64,000 nt of DNA from Cytobacillus gottheilii (GCF_001636345.1 NZ_KV440945.1:2457631-2521630), one strand, 5' to 3'; counted from the stretch's first letter, positions 35,387-44,044 are shown. A program made the numbers and translations. Notes: generated from the letters alone by a model not told the origin.

Positions 35387-36691
35387 TTAATTAGTTGAAG
35401 TTTCGAGCATGACTACTTTCACTTGAAAGTGATCCATTTCAATGATAGTCCAAGTGTTTTCAGCATGTGTAAAAGTATCTCCAGATTCAAGCAGATCAAC
35501 CTTTTGATGCTGCAGCCACCCTCCTATTGTCGCAATATCATCACTCTCTTCAAATTTCAAGCCAAATTGATCTTCAAGATCAACAAGCAGCGTACGGCCA
35601 TTGATCATGTACTGATTATCACCACTTTGAACGATTTCTTCATCTTCATCTGCATCAAATTCATCACGAATTTCACCGACGATTTCCTCTAGGACATCCT
35701 CCATTGTGATCACACCAGAAGTTCCGCCATATTCATCAATGATAATAGCCATATGAACTTGTTCCTTTTGCATTTTTAATAATGCATCCTGTATTCTTGC
35801 TGCTTCAGGAATAAAAGGCAGATCTCGAACAAAATCTTCAATATTAATTGATTTACCAGCTGCAATAAGCGTTAACATCTTTTTGACGTTGACTACACCA
35901 ATAATGTTATCTTTATCGCCACCCTCGATAACAGGGTAACGTGTGTAATTATGTTCATCCAAAACCGCCACAATTTCTTGCTGTGTCATATCTTTATCGA
36001 GTGTGATTAGTTCTATACGTGGCACCATAATGTCTTTAGCAATACGCTCATCAAAAGCAAAAACATTTTCCATGTACTCTAATTCAGTTTCATCTATTTC
36101 TCCGCCCTGGAAGCTTTGGGCCATTACAATCTTAAGTTCATCTTCTGAATATGCCTGGTCATGACCAGCAGGCTGGACGCCAAAACCTTTTAATAATAAT
36201 CTTGATGTGCCATTCAGAGACCAAATAAATGGGTACATGATCTTGCCGAACCAATATAGCGGTGCTGCAAGAAGCATCGTCATTTTTTCGGCAAATTGAA
36301 TGGCAAGTGTTTTAGGTGCCATTTCCCCCACAACAACATGCAAGAAGGTAACAAGCAAGAAAGCGATAGCATAGGAAGCAACAGAAGAAGCAGGCTCGGT
36401 TAAATTGATCCAATCAAAGACTGGGTACAGTAAGCTTTCAACGGCCGGCTTTCCTAATGCCCCTAATCCTAAAGCAGTAACTGTAATACCTAATTGACAT
36501 GCTGACAAGTAATAATCAAGATCACTTGCAACTTTTTTTGCCATAATTGCTTTCTTATTTCCTTCAGCAATTAACTGGTCAATGCGCGACATGCGAATTT
36601 TTACGACTGCAAATTCTGATGCAACGAAAAAAGCTGTCGCTGCAATTAAAATAACAAGTAGAATTAAGTTTGTAATGGTAATTATGTCCAA
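35387..36691 (-). CDS. CNNM/CorC-type magnesium efflux protein
   Basis: 434 residues: DUF21 membrane domain (about 1-185), CBS pair (about 205-335), and a C-terminal CorC_HlyC domain (about 345-425) with G-G-W-L-Q-H. This is the full-length architecture of MpfA (YhdP) of Bacillus subtilis, a magnesium exporter. UUG start at 36691 and the hairpin leader are as for its paralogue. The order MerR - CNNM - CNNM resembles the yhdQ-yhdP-yhdT neighbourhood of Bacillus subtilis. The gap to the second CNNM gene is 56 bases. Confidence 0.9.
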   Translation of the reverse strand: MDIITITNLILLVILIAATAFFVASEFAVVKIRMSRIDQLIAEGNKKAIMAKKVASDLDYYLSACQLGITVTALGLGALGKPAVESLLYPVFDWINLTEPASSVASYAIAFLLVTFLHVVVGEMAPKTLAIQFAEKMTMLLAAPLYWFGKIMYPFIWSLNGTSRLLLKGFGVQPAGHDQAYSEDELKIVMAQSFQGGEIDETELEYMENVFAFDERIAKDIMVPRIELITLDKDMTQQEIVAVLDEHNYTRYPVIEGGDKDNIIGVVNVKKMLTLIAAGKSINIEDFVRDLPFIPEAARIQDALLKMQKEQVHMAIIIDEYGGTSGVITMEDVLEEIVGEIRDEFDADEDEEIVQSGDNQYMINGRTLLVDLEDQFGLKFEESDDIATIGGWLQHQKVDLLESGDTFTHAENTWTIIEMDHFQVKVVMLETSTN

Positions 36692-36696
36692 TTATT

Positions 36697-36721
36697 TCCC
36701 TCGTATGAGGGATTCACCTCC
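36697..36721 (-). promoter_or_regulatory. hairpin ribosome-binding leader of the full-length CNNM gene
   Basis: mRNA order: GGAGGU (36721-36716), GAA, UCCCUC-AUAC-GAGGGA hairpin (36712-36697), AAUAA, UUG. The stem and flanks are the same as at 35336-35361, but the loop differs (AUAC against AGGGA), so the structure is conserved rather than the sequence as a whole. Confidence 0.6.
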
Positions 36722-36724
36722 ATA

Positions 36725-37129
36725 TTAGTAAATCGCTGATAATTTCATTAATGTTCTTTTCATTTGCTCCTTTAGATTTAAGCAAACTTGTTCTCTCTCT
36801 TTATCAGGAAGCTGATCAAGTGATTCCTCAAGCAGATGTATTTTTTCATTAAGTGAAAGAATTTTATCTTCCACTTCTTTAATGATCAGATTCGTTTGCT
36901 GATCTGATTGTATAAGCTTTTTTATTTGATCTAAGGACATCTTCTCTTTTTTCAGCTTTTTGATTTTTTCAAGAGTTACAAGTGCTTCTTCAGGATATAA
37001 GCGGTAGTTTGAACTCGAACGCTCCACTGGCAATAAGTTATTCTGTGTATAATAGTCTATCGTTCTTGTTGTTAAACCGCTTAGTTTTGCTACTTGGCCT
37101 ATTCTCAGCAAGGATTTCCCAAATGGCAC
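36725..37129 (-). CDS. MerR-family regulator
   Basis: 134 residues: N-terminal winged helix (about 8-75) with R-I-G-Q-V-A-K-L-S-G-L-T-T-R-T-I-D-Y-Y, then a long antiparallel coiled coil (about 80-130). Only one cysteine is present, so the metal-binding cysteines of CueR-like members are missing; the effector is unknown. The start is uncertain: GTG 37129 touches its GGAGG, and TTG 37111 would begin at the usual place for MerR proteins. First gene of the operon with both CNNM genes. Confidence 0.85.
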   Translation of the reverse strand: MPFGKSLLRIGQVAKLSGLTTRTIDYYTQNNLLPVERSSSNYRLYPEEALVTLEKIKKLKKEKMSLDQIKKLIQSDQQTNLIIKEVEDKILSLNEKIHLLEESLDQLPDKEREQVCLNLKEQMKRTLMKLSAIY

Positions 37130-37159
37130 ACCTCCTTAAAGTTCTCGTATTTATGTATC

Positions 37160-37183
37160 TATAACGTTATACATTTTATAACG
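37160..37183 (-). promoter_or_regulatory. dyad operator upstream of the MerR operon
   Basis: CGTTATA-CATTT-TATAACG (37165-37183) is a perfect dyad of 19 bases, the size MerR proteins bind. Another half-site makes TATAACGTTATA (37160-37171) a perfect palindrome. Three half-sites in 24 bases, 31-54 bases before the MerR gene, suggest autoregulation. Confidence 0.55.
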
Positions 37184-37416
37184 CTGCTCCTATTATTATA
37201 CTTTTTTATAAAAACCGCACCTAACCATCACGAGACAGTTATGAGAAGAATTATACATACATGGTCGTTTTATTTCAACAAATATGACAAAAATGCTATG
37301 TATTTGAATCATTAACCTATAATTCTTAAAATGAAACAGGTTCAGATTATAAAAAACAGATAATCTCATGGTTAAGAAAACTCAAGTTTAATAGTAAAAA
37401 TGAAAAGACATAAAAA

Positions 37417-37738
37417 AACGAGGCTGGGACAAAATGAAATTAATCTTTCTAAAACACGAATATTCAATATTTTGATTTGTGTAATTAAACAAGTCCGTTC
37501 CATTGCGCTGCGGACCCTCGCTTTCCGTGGGGAGGAAGCTGAGCCTCCTCGCAGCAAAGCTGCTGCGGGGTCTCACCCTTTCCTCTATTGCCCACTGGAG
37601 TCGAGGATCCTCCGCTCCATTTCACTCATGTTAATAAAATATATTTTATAATCATAATAAAAAAACCGAATGATTAGAAAGATGACTTCCTAACCATTCG
37701 GTTTTATTGGTGTGTTAAATACTTATGTCACAGCTCAT
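37417..37738. repeat. ~320-bp intergenic repeat, copy 2
   Basis: Same orientation and block order as copy 1 at 29931-30252. Here the central hairpin is perfect (CGCAGCA-AAGC-TGCTGCG, near 37551-37568), while the right end is degenerate (TCACAGCTCATTT). The last bases reach the stop of the oxidoreductase gene. No protein is encoded. Confidence 0.85.
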
Positions 37739-38683
37739 TTATTGATGCAGTAAATCCTCTAATACTCTTTGAACTTTTACTCCTTCATCAAAATCAACTA
37801 ACAGTGAAATTTCACCTTTTGTTCCATTTATCAATTCATGAACAAGGTCAAATTGTTTTTCACGACTAACATCCAGGACTTCACTATTTGTATCCTTCTT
37901 GCTTTCTGAAAGGATGCTCCAATTGACTATGTCAATCGTTCCTTTTTCTCCATATGCTTTGCATGATAAATGTTCTTTTTGACCAATCCCGCTAATGCCG
38001 TTGAAAAGGACAGGTATCCCATTTGCTGTTTCCAGTCTGCTGATAAAGCCTGTCTCACATTTTGCCGGGTCCTCAGGATAATCCGCGAAACTGGCAGTCA
38101 CCTGCAGGTCGCCAAGGATATACTGCAGCATTTGTATGTAATGGGGCGCAACTTCACGGATAAAGCCACCTTGTTCCCTGCCTGCTATCCAATCATTTTG
38201 CTGCCATTGACGCGGCCATTCAGTAAATTGAAAATTAACTTCTACTTTTTTCAATTCACCTATTGAACCACTCTGTATTTTTTCTTTATATAGATGAAAA
38301 ACATTGCTATACACCATTGGAAAATTGATTGCATGTACAATCCCTGCCTTCTTCGCAGCGCTGGTCATTTCCTCTGCTTCAGCAAGCGAATTCGCAAGCG
38401 GTTTTTCACATAGTAAGTGCTTGCCTGTACTGATAATGTCCAACGCAATTTGGTGGTGATACTTAGGCGGGACAGCCAAATAAATAAGAGTGATCTTATC
38501 ATCCTTCAGTAATTCTCTGTAATCTGTATATGTTGACACATCTGGAAGCTGACTTTTAAACAAGTTTAATCTTTCTTGGTTTTGATCACATAAACCCGCT
38601 ATTTCCACCTCTTCATGCTGCAAAAATGTATTTAGCAGCCTTTCTCCAATTGCTCCAACTCCAATAATTCCGATTCTTAACAT
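37739..38683 (-). CDS. Gfo/Idh/MocA-family oxidoreductase
   Basis: 314 residues. N-terminal Rossmann domain (about 1-120) with G-I-I-G-V-G-A-I-G-E near 4-13, and the family motif C-E-K-P-L-A near 91-96. The C-terminal half is the beta-sheet substrate domain, with an active-site H-Y region (A-P-H-Y-I-Q) near 180-185. Such enzymes use NAD(P) on sugars, inositol or related compounds; nothing nearby identifies the substrate. AGGTGCACC stands before the ATG. Confidence 0.9.
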   Translation of the reverse strand: MLRIGIIGVGAIGERLLNTFLQHEEVEIAGLCDQNQERLNLFKSQLPDVSTYTDYRELLKDDKITLIYLAVPPKYHHQIALDIISTGKHLLCEKPLANSLAEAEEMTSAAKKAGIVHAINFPMVYSNVFHLYKEKIQSGSIGELKKVEVNFQFTEWPRQWQQNDWIAGREQGGFIREVAPHYIQMLQYILGDLQVTASFADYPEDPAKCETGFISRLETANGIPVLFNGISGIGQKEHLSCKAYGEKGTIDIVNWSILSESKKDTNSEVLDVSREKQFDLVHELINGTKGEISLLVDFDEGVKVQRVLEDLLHQ

Positions 38684-38780
38684 GGTGCACCTGCTTTCAT
38701 ATGTTCAATATGAGTATTATACTATGTAATCTAAGAATTCTGAACAATAGAAATAGGATTTATACTACTAGATTTATAAC

Positions 38781-39293
38781 TTACTTGTCTGTTGTCTTAA
38801 TTAAATCAAAACCAAATGCGATTTCTTCTAGAGTTTCTCCTCCTATTTCTATGTTTACGCGATCCAACTCCTCTCCACCGAGTTTTTCGTAAAAGGTTAC
38901 TGTAGGATTATCGGCTAAAACAAAAAGCAGGAAAGAATTTATGCCCTTTTGGCTCAATGCATTTGTACAGTGTTGAAATAGAGACTTTCCAATTCCTTTT
39001 CCATGTTCTTTTTTTAATAAATATAGTGTATATATTTCTCCAGGATATCCTTTATACTTGCCTGTCCTTTCGTTTCCGCAGTTAGCAAATCCAACGATTT
39101 CCCCAAGCTCGTTTTGTGCAACATAAACTGCAGTATTCGGAATCATATTAATCCACAACTTTTCTCTGTTTTCATAAGAGAGAGCTTCCAGGTAGGCTTT
39201 CGGTACAATTCCGCTATATGTTTCACGCCAGCTATCTACATGAACTCTGGCGATTGCCGGGGCATCGTCTATGACTGCTTTTCTAATTTTCAT
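38781..39293 (-). CDS. GNAT-family N-acetyltransferase
   Basis: 170 residues. N-terminal R-K-A-V-I-D-D-A and V-D-S-W-R-E-T-Y block of the family, and the acetyl-CoA loop E-H-G-K-G-I-G-K-S-L near 95-104. C-terminal F-Y-E-K-L-G-G near 140-146. ATG 39293 has GGAG six bases upstream. It follows the DinB-family gene after 11 bases, so the two are one unit. Acceptor unknown. Confidence 0.88.
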   Translation of the reverse strand: MKIRKAVIDDAPAIARVHVDSWRETYSGIVPKAYLEALSYENREKLWINMIPNTAVYVAQNELGEIVGFANCGNERTGKYKGYPGEIYTLYLLKKEHGKGIGKSLFQHCTNALSQKGINSFLLFVLADNPTVTFYEKLGGEELDRVNIEIGGETLEEIAFGFDLIKTTDK

Positions 39294-39304
39294 AAGCATC
39301 TCCT

Positions 39305-39832
39305 TTATTTATCCGTATTTAAAACGCCTAAGTATTCGATCCATGGACCTACATCTAATCGATATCTTTCAGCCATAATTCTAGCTATTTGCGTAATATG
39401 AGTTAAATCATGAACTGCCCAGGTTGAAATAAGCTCACGTACTTTTACTGTTCCGAAGGCAGGGTGGTAGCCTGTTTGTTCAAGCAGTTCTTCAGAAGAA
39501 ATCAGTTCTTTTAAGATTTTTATATTTTCTTGTCTCAGCCTTTTAAGAAAGATTAATGCTTGTTCTACTGTAGTGCTTTTGTTGTGTAAATGAGCAAAGC
39601 GGTCAAATGCCGGAAATGCCTTTTTATCTCCTTCCTTGATAATAAACTGCAGCCGCGGAATCCAATTGGATTGCTCACCTTCAATCAAATGAAGAATGAC
39701 TTCTTTTACACTCCATGTGTCTTGACCTTCGTTACTATTCGTCCATTGAGCGCTTATTCCAGTTAAAAAAGCACTTAACATATTTGGTGTTCTTTCTAAT
39801 ATCTCAATGGCTTCATCAAATTTAAAGTTCAT
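39305..39832 (-). CDS. DinB-family (DinB_2) protein
   Basis: 175 residues, predicted four-helix bundle of the DinB/YfiT type. The three metal-binding histidines are placed as in the family: H-L-I-E-G-E near 48-53, and W-A-V-H-D-L-T-H near 140-147. ATG 39832 has GGGGGGAAG seven bases upstream. Members include thiol S-transferases with bacillithiol as co-substrate; which applies here is not known. Co-transcribed with the GNAT gene. Confidence 0.85.
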   Translation of the reverse strand: MNFKFDEAIEILERTPNMLSAFLTGISAQWTNSNEGQDTWSVKEVILHLIEGEQSNWIPRLQFIIKEGDKKAFPAFDRFAHLHNKSTTVEQALIFLKRLRQENIKILKELISSEELLEQTGYHPAFGTVKVRELISTWAVHDLTHITQIARIMAERYRLDVGPWIEYLGVLNTDK

Positions 39833-39956
39833 AAATCTTCCCCCCAATCTTTCTACTATTATATTTTCGTTTATGTAAAAATAGATACTTGAATATATAA
39901 AAATCTAAAAAAATAGCAGCGAGCAGAAAGGTACACCATAAAACATTCCCAGTTGT

Positions 39957-40226
39957 TTAACTCAACAATTTATTGTAAGAAAAGATTATTAAGCCGCAAA
40001 CAAATGCTGCCGCGATAAAGGTAAATACATAGAAGAAGGGTGAAACTGCTCCGCCGAAAGCTACTTCATTGGGGATTGGTTGAGGATTGTTCCACAGTTT
40101 CTCAATATCTGGTTTGTAATATTTTGTTTTGATATATCCCGCTATTAAATTACCAATTATATAAATGAAATGAATAACAAATGAAAAAACAATTGATAGA
40201 ATAATCGTCTTCAACTCATCACACAT
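39957..40226 (-). CDS. small membrane protein, 89 residues
   Basis: Two hydrophobic segments, about 8-30 and 63-84, with a basic Y-I-K-T-K-Y-Y-K-P loop between. Start uncertain: the ATG directly touches GAGAGG, and TTG four codons on is an alternative. No family recognised. Confidence 0.5.
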   Translation of the reverse strand: MCDELKTIILSIVFSFVIHFIYIIGNLIAGYIKTKYYKPDIEKLWNNPQPIPNEVAFGGAVSPFFYVFTFIAAAFVCGLIIFSYNKLLS

Positions 40227-40313
40227 CCTCTCGCTTATCCTCTTCCATATTAACCCAAACGTAACACTTTGGTAAATAGTACTTGTGCAAGCTCTCCGCT
40301 TTTGGGGTAAACG

Positions 40314-40338
40314 AAAAAAAGAGCCGTATTGGCCCTTT
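40314..40338 (-). terminator. terminator after the GNAT gene
   Basis: On the minus strand AAAGGGCC-AATAC-GGCTCTTT (one mismatch) is followed by a T-run. Confidence 0.7.
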
Positions 40339-40446
40339 ACAATTTAAATGCTATTCGTCTCAAAAAGAAAGGCATAAATTATAAACCAAAATATACTTTT
40401 TAAAAAATAAAACCTACTTTGGATGATATTTCATTAAAGGTATATA

Positions 40447-40911
40447 TTACGATATTTCATTAAGTTCCATTGTCAATCGAATCATATCAACACAGTGAAT
40501 ACCGTTCTCCATAATCTTTTCTTTATAATGCTTACTAAAATAATTATGCTCGATATAATTTAATCTAAATCCACACTTTTGATAGAGTGCCACCTGATGA
40601 ATACTTGAATTGCCTGTGCCAATTTCTAAAGTATGATAACCAAGATTTTTTGCCAATCTTATAGCATGTAAAATTAACGTTTTCCCTATTCCTTTCCCCT
40701 GATGTGCTGTAGCCACGGCAATATTAACAATTTCAGCCGTATTCGGACGCGTTTCGAGCAGCACATATACACCGACTGTTTCATGCTCCCATTTCGCTAT
40801 ATAGCAAATTCCTCTTCGCAAGTAAGATAAAATCATTTCCTTTGATGGATCTGCAAGAAGCAGTAAATCCATTGGTGCCGCATCATTGACGGCCAGTTGT
40901 TTGATTTCCAT
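40447..40911 (-). CDS. GNAT-family N-acetyltransferase
   Basis: 154 residues. The acetyl-CoA loop is H-Q-G-K-G-I-G-K-T-L near 69-78, with V-N-I-A-V-A before it; L-Y-Q-K-C-G-F near 109-115 closes the fold. GGAAGGTG stands before the ATG. No other gene is linked to it; acceptor unknown. Confidence 0.88.
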   Translation of the reverse strand: MEIKQLAVNDAAPMDLLLLADPSKEMILSYLRRGICYIAKWEHETVGVYVLLETRPNTAEIVNIAVATAHQGKGIGKTLILHAIRLAKNLGYHTLEIGTGNSSIHQVALYQKCGFRLNYIEHNYFSKHYKEKIMENGIHCVDMIRLTMELNEIS

Positions 40912-40987
40912 TTTTACACCTTCCTAAATGACTTAATCTAATGATCATATACTAATCTTAAACATAAATGTTTTCATAAAACTACTG

Positions 40988-41017
40988 TTGACAAAGTTTT
41001 CCTCTTCATCATATAAT
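40988..41017 (+). promoter_or_regulatory. strong sigma-A promoter of the T-box/ThrRS unit
   Basis: TTGACA (40988-40993), 18 bases, TATAAT (41012-41017): both hexamers are perfect. Transcription would start about 41024, before the first T-box leader. Confidence 0.85.
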
Positions 41018-41029
41018 ACAAAAAAAATC

Positions 41030-41280
41030 AATAATTAAAGCGTTGATGAGGACATGAATCTTTTTCAATTTTCTTAAACAGAGAACGAGGTCAATGGCTG
41101 GAAGCCTCGAGAAAATACAGAAGATTTACCGCCTCCTGAGCTGTTATGGGGAATCAAGATTATAGTGAAACCATAACCGGGTAACCGTTATGAAATGAAG
41201 CACAGCCGCTTTTGCTGTGGAATTTGGGTGGAACCACGACCGTACTCGTCCCTTTTAGGAGGGAGAGTACGGTCTTTTTA
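41030..41280 (+). promoter_or_regulatory. T-box riboswitch 1 (threonine)
   Basis: T-box sequence GGGTGGAACCACG at 41226-41238, then a terminator stem GACCGTACTC (41238-41247) with GAGTACGGTC (41265-41274) and a T-run. In stem I, AATCTT (about 41058) pairs with AAGATT, directly followed by the specifier T-ACC-GCC (ACC = Thr). Uncharged tRNA(Thr) would let transcription continue. Confidence 0.9.
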
Positions 41281-41302
41281 TATGCATTAAAAATTTATAT
41301 AT

Positions 41303-41546
41303 AAATGCGTTGATGAGGACATGAATTCAATCGATCATTTCTTTACAAGAGAACGAAGTCTTGGCTGGAAGCTTCGAAGAAAAGGATTGAATTTACCGCC
41401 TGCTGAGCTGTTATGGGGAATTTTTTAAAAATGAAACCATAACCGGGAAACCGTTATGAAATGAAGCACAGCTTTTCTGCTGTGAAAATTGGGTGGAACC
41501 ACGACCATACTCGTCCCTTGTGCAGAGGAGAGTATGGTCTTTTTTA
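41303..41546 (+). promoter_or_regulatory. T-box riboswitch 2 (threonine), tandem copy
   Basis: A second complete leader: T-box GGGTGGAACCACG at 41490-41502; terminator GACCATACTC (41503-41512) with GAGTATGGTC (41530-41539) and T-run. The helix beside the specifier is AATTCAATC/GATTGAATT, so its sequence differs from copy 1 but the pairing is kept; the specifier is again ACC. Copies share most of their sequence, so they are a tandem duplication. No promoter of its own. Confidence 0.9.
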
Positions 41547-41572
41547 TATTATAAAAGATGGAGGCTAGCAAA

Positions 41573-42763
41573 ATGGAAAAAGAAAATCATCAAAAATTAG
41601 GAAGTATGCTTGAATTATTTATGACCGATGAAGAAGCTCCTGGAATGCCATTCTATTTGCCAAAAGGAATGGCCATTCGCAATGAGTTAGAAAGGTTTTG
41701 GCGAGAAGAACATGAAATTCGAGGCTATGAGGAAATTAAAACACCACTTTTGATGAAGCAGCAAATATGGGAACGTTCCGGGCATTGGCAGCACTATCAC
41801 GAAAATATGTATTTCGCTGAAGTAGATGACCAACGCTATGCGTTAAAGCCAATGAACTGCCCTGGAGCAATAAAAATCTTCAATCATAAACTTCGCAGCT
41901 ATAAAGAACTGCCGATCCGCTTTGCCGAACTCGGACTTGTTCATCGCCATGAGCGATCCGGGAGCTTAAACGGCTTGCTGCGGGTCCGTTCATTTACACA
42001 AGATGATGCCCATTTATTTGTAAGAGAGGATCAAATTGAAGATGAAATTCGCAAAGTGTTAATAATGATTGAAATCTTTTATAAGAGATTTGGCTTTGAT
42101 TATAAAATTGAGCTTTCTACACGGCCAGATGAGTACATGGGTTCACTTGAAAGCTGGAATGATGCGGAGACTGCTCTAAAAAATGTTCTGCATCAAAATG
42201 GTGTTCCATTTGCTCATAATGAAGGCGACGGTGCCTTTTATGGTCCGAAAATTGATTTTCATATTTTAGATAACCGCGGCAGAAGCTGGCAATGTGGAAC
42301 AGTCCAGCTGGATTTTCAAATGGGTGAAGTGTTTGATTGCCAGTATATTGGCCATGATCAAAAAATGCATCGGCCGATTATCATTCACCGCGCCATATAC
42401 GGTTCACTTGAACGGTTTCTCGGTATTTTAGTGGAGCATTATGATGGTGCTTTTCCGGCTTGGCTTGCACCTGTACAGGTAAAAGTATTAAATGTTGCAG
42501 ATGCTCATCTCCCTTATGCCAAATATATATATGACCTTCTAAAGAAAAATGGCATAAGGGCAGAATTTGATAACCGCTCAGAAAAAATGGGCTTGAAGAT
42601 CCGCAAAGCCTCATTGGAAAAAGTGCCATATATGCTGATTATAGGCGCTCAGGAACAGAGCAGCGGCAATTTGACAGTCCGGGTGCGCGGTAAACAACAA
42701 CAAGATCAGTTAGAGATAGCTCAATTTATACAGTTAGTCAACAATGCAGGAAACTGGAAGTAA
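41573..42763 (+). CDS. short threonyl-tRNA synthetase without TGS and editing domains
   Basis: 396 residues, against about 640 for ThrS. It begins directly with the class II catalytic core: M-N-C-P-G near 96-100, motif 2 H-R-H-E-R-S-G near 122-128, zinc and active-site residues within R-S-F-T-Q-D-D-A-H near 138-146, and motif 3 I-Y-G-S-L-E-R-F near 277-284. The anticodon-binding domain fills about 300-390. The TGS and editing domains are absent, so it cannot clear Ser-tRNA(Thr) itself. ATG 41573 has GGAGG eight bases upstream. Two T-box leaders control it, so it is made when threonyl-tRNA is scarce. Likely a second, inducible enzyme beside a full-length ThrS elsewhere. Confidence 0.93.
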   Translation: MEKENHQKLGSMLELFMTDEEAPGMPFYLPKGMAIRNELERFWREEHEIRGYEEIKTPLLMKQQIWERSGHWQHYHENMYFAEVDDQRYALKPMNCPGAIKIFNHKLRSYKELPIRFAELGLVHRHERSGSLNGLLRVRSFTQDDAHLFVREDQIEDEIRKVLIMIEIFYKRFGFDYKIELSTRPDEYMGSLESWNDAETALKNVLHQNGVPFAHNEGDGAFYGPKIDFHILDNRGRSWQCGTVQLDFQMGEVFDCQYIGHDQKMHRPIIIHRAIYGSLERFLGILVEHYDGAFPAWLAPVQVKVLNVADAHLPYAKYIYDLLKKNGIRAEFDNRSEKMGLKIRKASLEKVPYMLIIGAQEQSSGNLTVRVRGKQQQDQLEIAQFIQLVNNAGNWK

Positions 42764-42776
42764 ACAGGATAGTTTT

Positions 42777-42818
42777 CCGCTCATTGGAGATAATAGCATT
42801 ATCTTTTTCAATGAGCGG
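42777..42818 (+). promoter_or_regulatory. hairpin overlapping the ribosome site of a small gene
   Basis: CCGCTCATTG (42777-42786) and CAATGAGCGG (42809-42818) form a perfect 10-bp stem, with an inner GATAAT/ATTATC stem. The 3' arm covers GCGG of the ribosome site GCGGAG of the next gene. It begins 13 bases after the ThrRS stop and may also terminate weakly. Confidence 0.5.
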
Positions 42819-42828
42819 AGTGTCTTAA

Positions 42829-42972
42829 ATGTGGAGCTGGATTTATGAGCATATTATTAATACGATCTACTTTATCGTAAGCATTGTTGGCCTATTATTT
42901 ATCGTATGGTGTGTGCTTTTCTACTATTGCTTTAAAACAGATACAAATGATAATAATGAGAAAAAAATGTAA
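42829..42972 (+). CDS. 47-residue single-span membrane peptide
   Basis: ATG 42829, GCGGAG nine bases upstream, stop TAA at 42970-42972. One hydrophobic helix at about 12-34 (I-Y-F-I-V-S-I-V-G-L-L-F-I-V-W), then a polar, Asn/Lys-rich tail. No family recognised. Its ribosome site is partly inside a stable stem, so its translation may be regulated or it may be a chance frame. Confidence 0.5.
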   Translation: MWSWIYEHIINTIYFIVSIVGLLFIVWCVLFYYCFKTDTNDNNEKKM

Positions 42973-43027
42973 GGATTTACGTTGAACATAAGAAACCCTG
43001 TTAAGAATATGAAAAGCTATAAAAAGT

Positions 43028-44044
43028 TTATAATAAAGCTTGAGATAACTCCCCTTCTCCATTTTGCAAAGTAATTTCTGCACTTGCTCCGTTAACAAAA
43101 GTCATCTGTGGCGGAACATGTCCGCAATCTATATCATAGATGATTGGGAGTTGAACATCTTCTTTTAAGTCCTTATAAAAGTCTGCAATTGTATAGCCGT
43201 CTACAGTCTCATTCGCACTGCTTCGACCAAAAACAATCCCTGAAGCATTTTTGAACCAGCCTGCGAGCTTCATTTGGATAAATGTTCTTCTTAAATCAAC
43301 GGTATTCATTTCACAGTTTTCAAAGTACCAAAGAATACTCTCATCTTGTAAATAGTGATTTTGGAAATGTCTAATATCTCCATATGGAGTGCCGATGACA
43401 TGTCTAATTACGTCAATACAGCCTCCTAGCATTCTTCCTTTCAATGTAAACTCTTTTTCATCGTCAACAGTTTTCCATTCTGTTTTTTCTGTTAAATGAA
43501 AGACTACTGGACTTGGATTATCATGCATCCAGCTTTTCTGATAATGAAGGGAGGAGAATTGATCAATCCGCTCTCCTTTTTTCGTTAAAAGTACTTCTTC
43601 CCATTTACCTGTTACTTCATCTGTAGAAGTCCCTCTTAAATCAATTAAATTGGTGCCATGTGCTGTTGCGATCCCCGTTTTTACCGTAACGACAAACAAA
43701 AGCAAACTTATATCAGAATAACCAAGAATCCATTTAGGAGAGATCTTTTCATAATCAATAAGTTCAATCACTTCTAATAAAAGCTCCCCGCCCCAAGGTG
43801 GAAAGATAAGCTGAATGGATGGATCGCTCAGCATCTGATTAAGTTCTTCTGCCCGTTTTTTTGCAGAAGCTGATTTGGCATTTTCTTGTGTCCAGACAGT
43901 TTCACCCGTTTGAACATAATAACCCTTTTCCTGCATCTTTTGGATTGATTTGTGAAGCAAATGATGCATTGGTTTAGGTACACCTGAGGAGGGTGCTGTA
44001 ACCGCAATTTGTGCCTGATTATGAAACATTGGATAAGTAATCAT
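43028..44044 (-). CDS. S66-family peptidase (LD-carboxypeptidase/MccF type)
   Basis: 338 residues. N-terminal domain with A-V-T-A-P-S-S-G near 11-18 and the serine nucleophile in G-Y-S-D-I-S near 107-112. The C-terminal half carries G-G-C-I-D-V-I and the region V-F-G-R-S and I-D-C-G-H for the catalytic Glu/His pair. Members cut L,D-bonds of cell-wall peptides or disarm microcin C-like compounds. ATG 44044 has GAGGGG about ten bases upstream; a longer frame from 44140 would overlap the sda terminator. Substrate not decided. Confidence 0.85.
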   Translation of the reverse strand: MITYPMFHNQAQIAVTAPSSGVPKPMHHLLHKSIQKMQEKGYYVQTGETVWTQENAKSASAKKRAEELNQMLSDPSIQLIFPPWGGELLLEVIELIDYEKISPKWILGYSDISLLLFVVTVKTGIATAHGTNLIDLRGTSTDEVTGKWEEVLLTKKGERIDQFSSLHYQKSWMHDNPSPVVFHLTEKTEWKTVDDEKEFTLKGRMLGGCIDVIRHVIGTPYGDIRHFQNHYLQDESILWYFENCEMNTVDLRRTFIQMKLAGWFKNASGIVFGRSSANETVDGYTIADFYKDLKEDVQLPIIYDIDCGHVPPQMTFVNGASAEITLQNGEGELSQALL

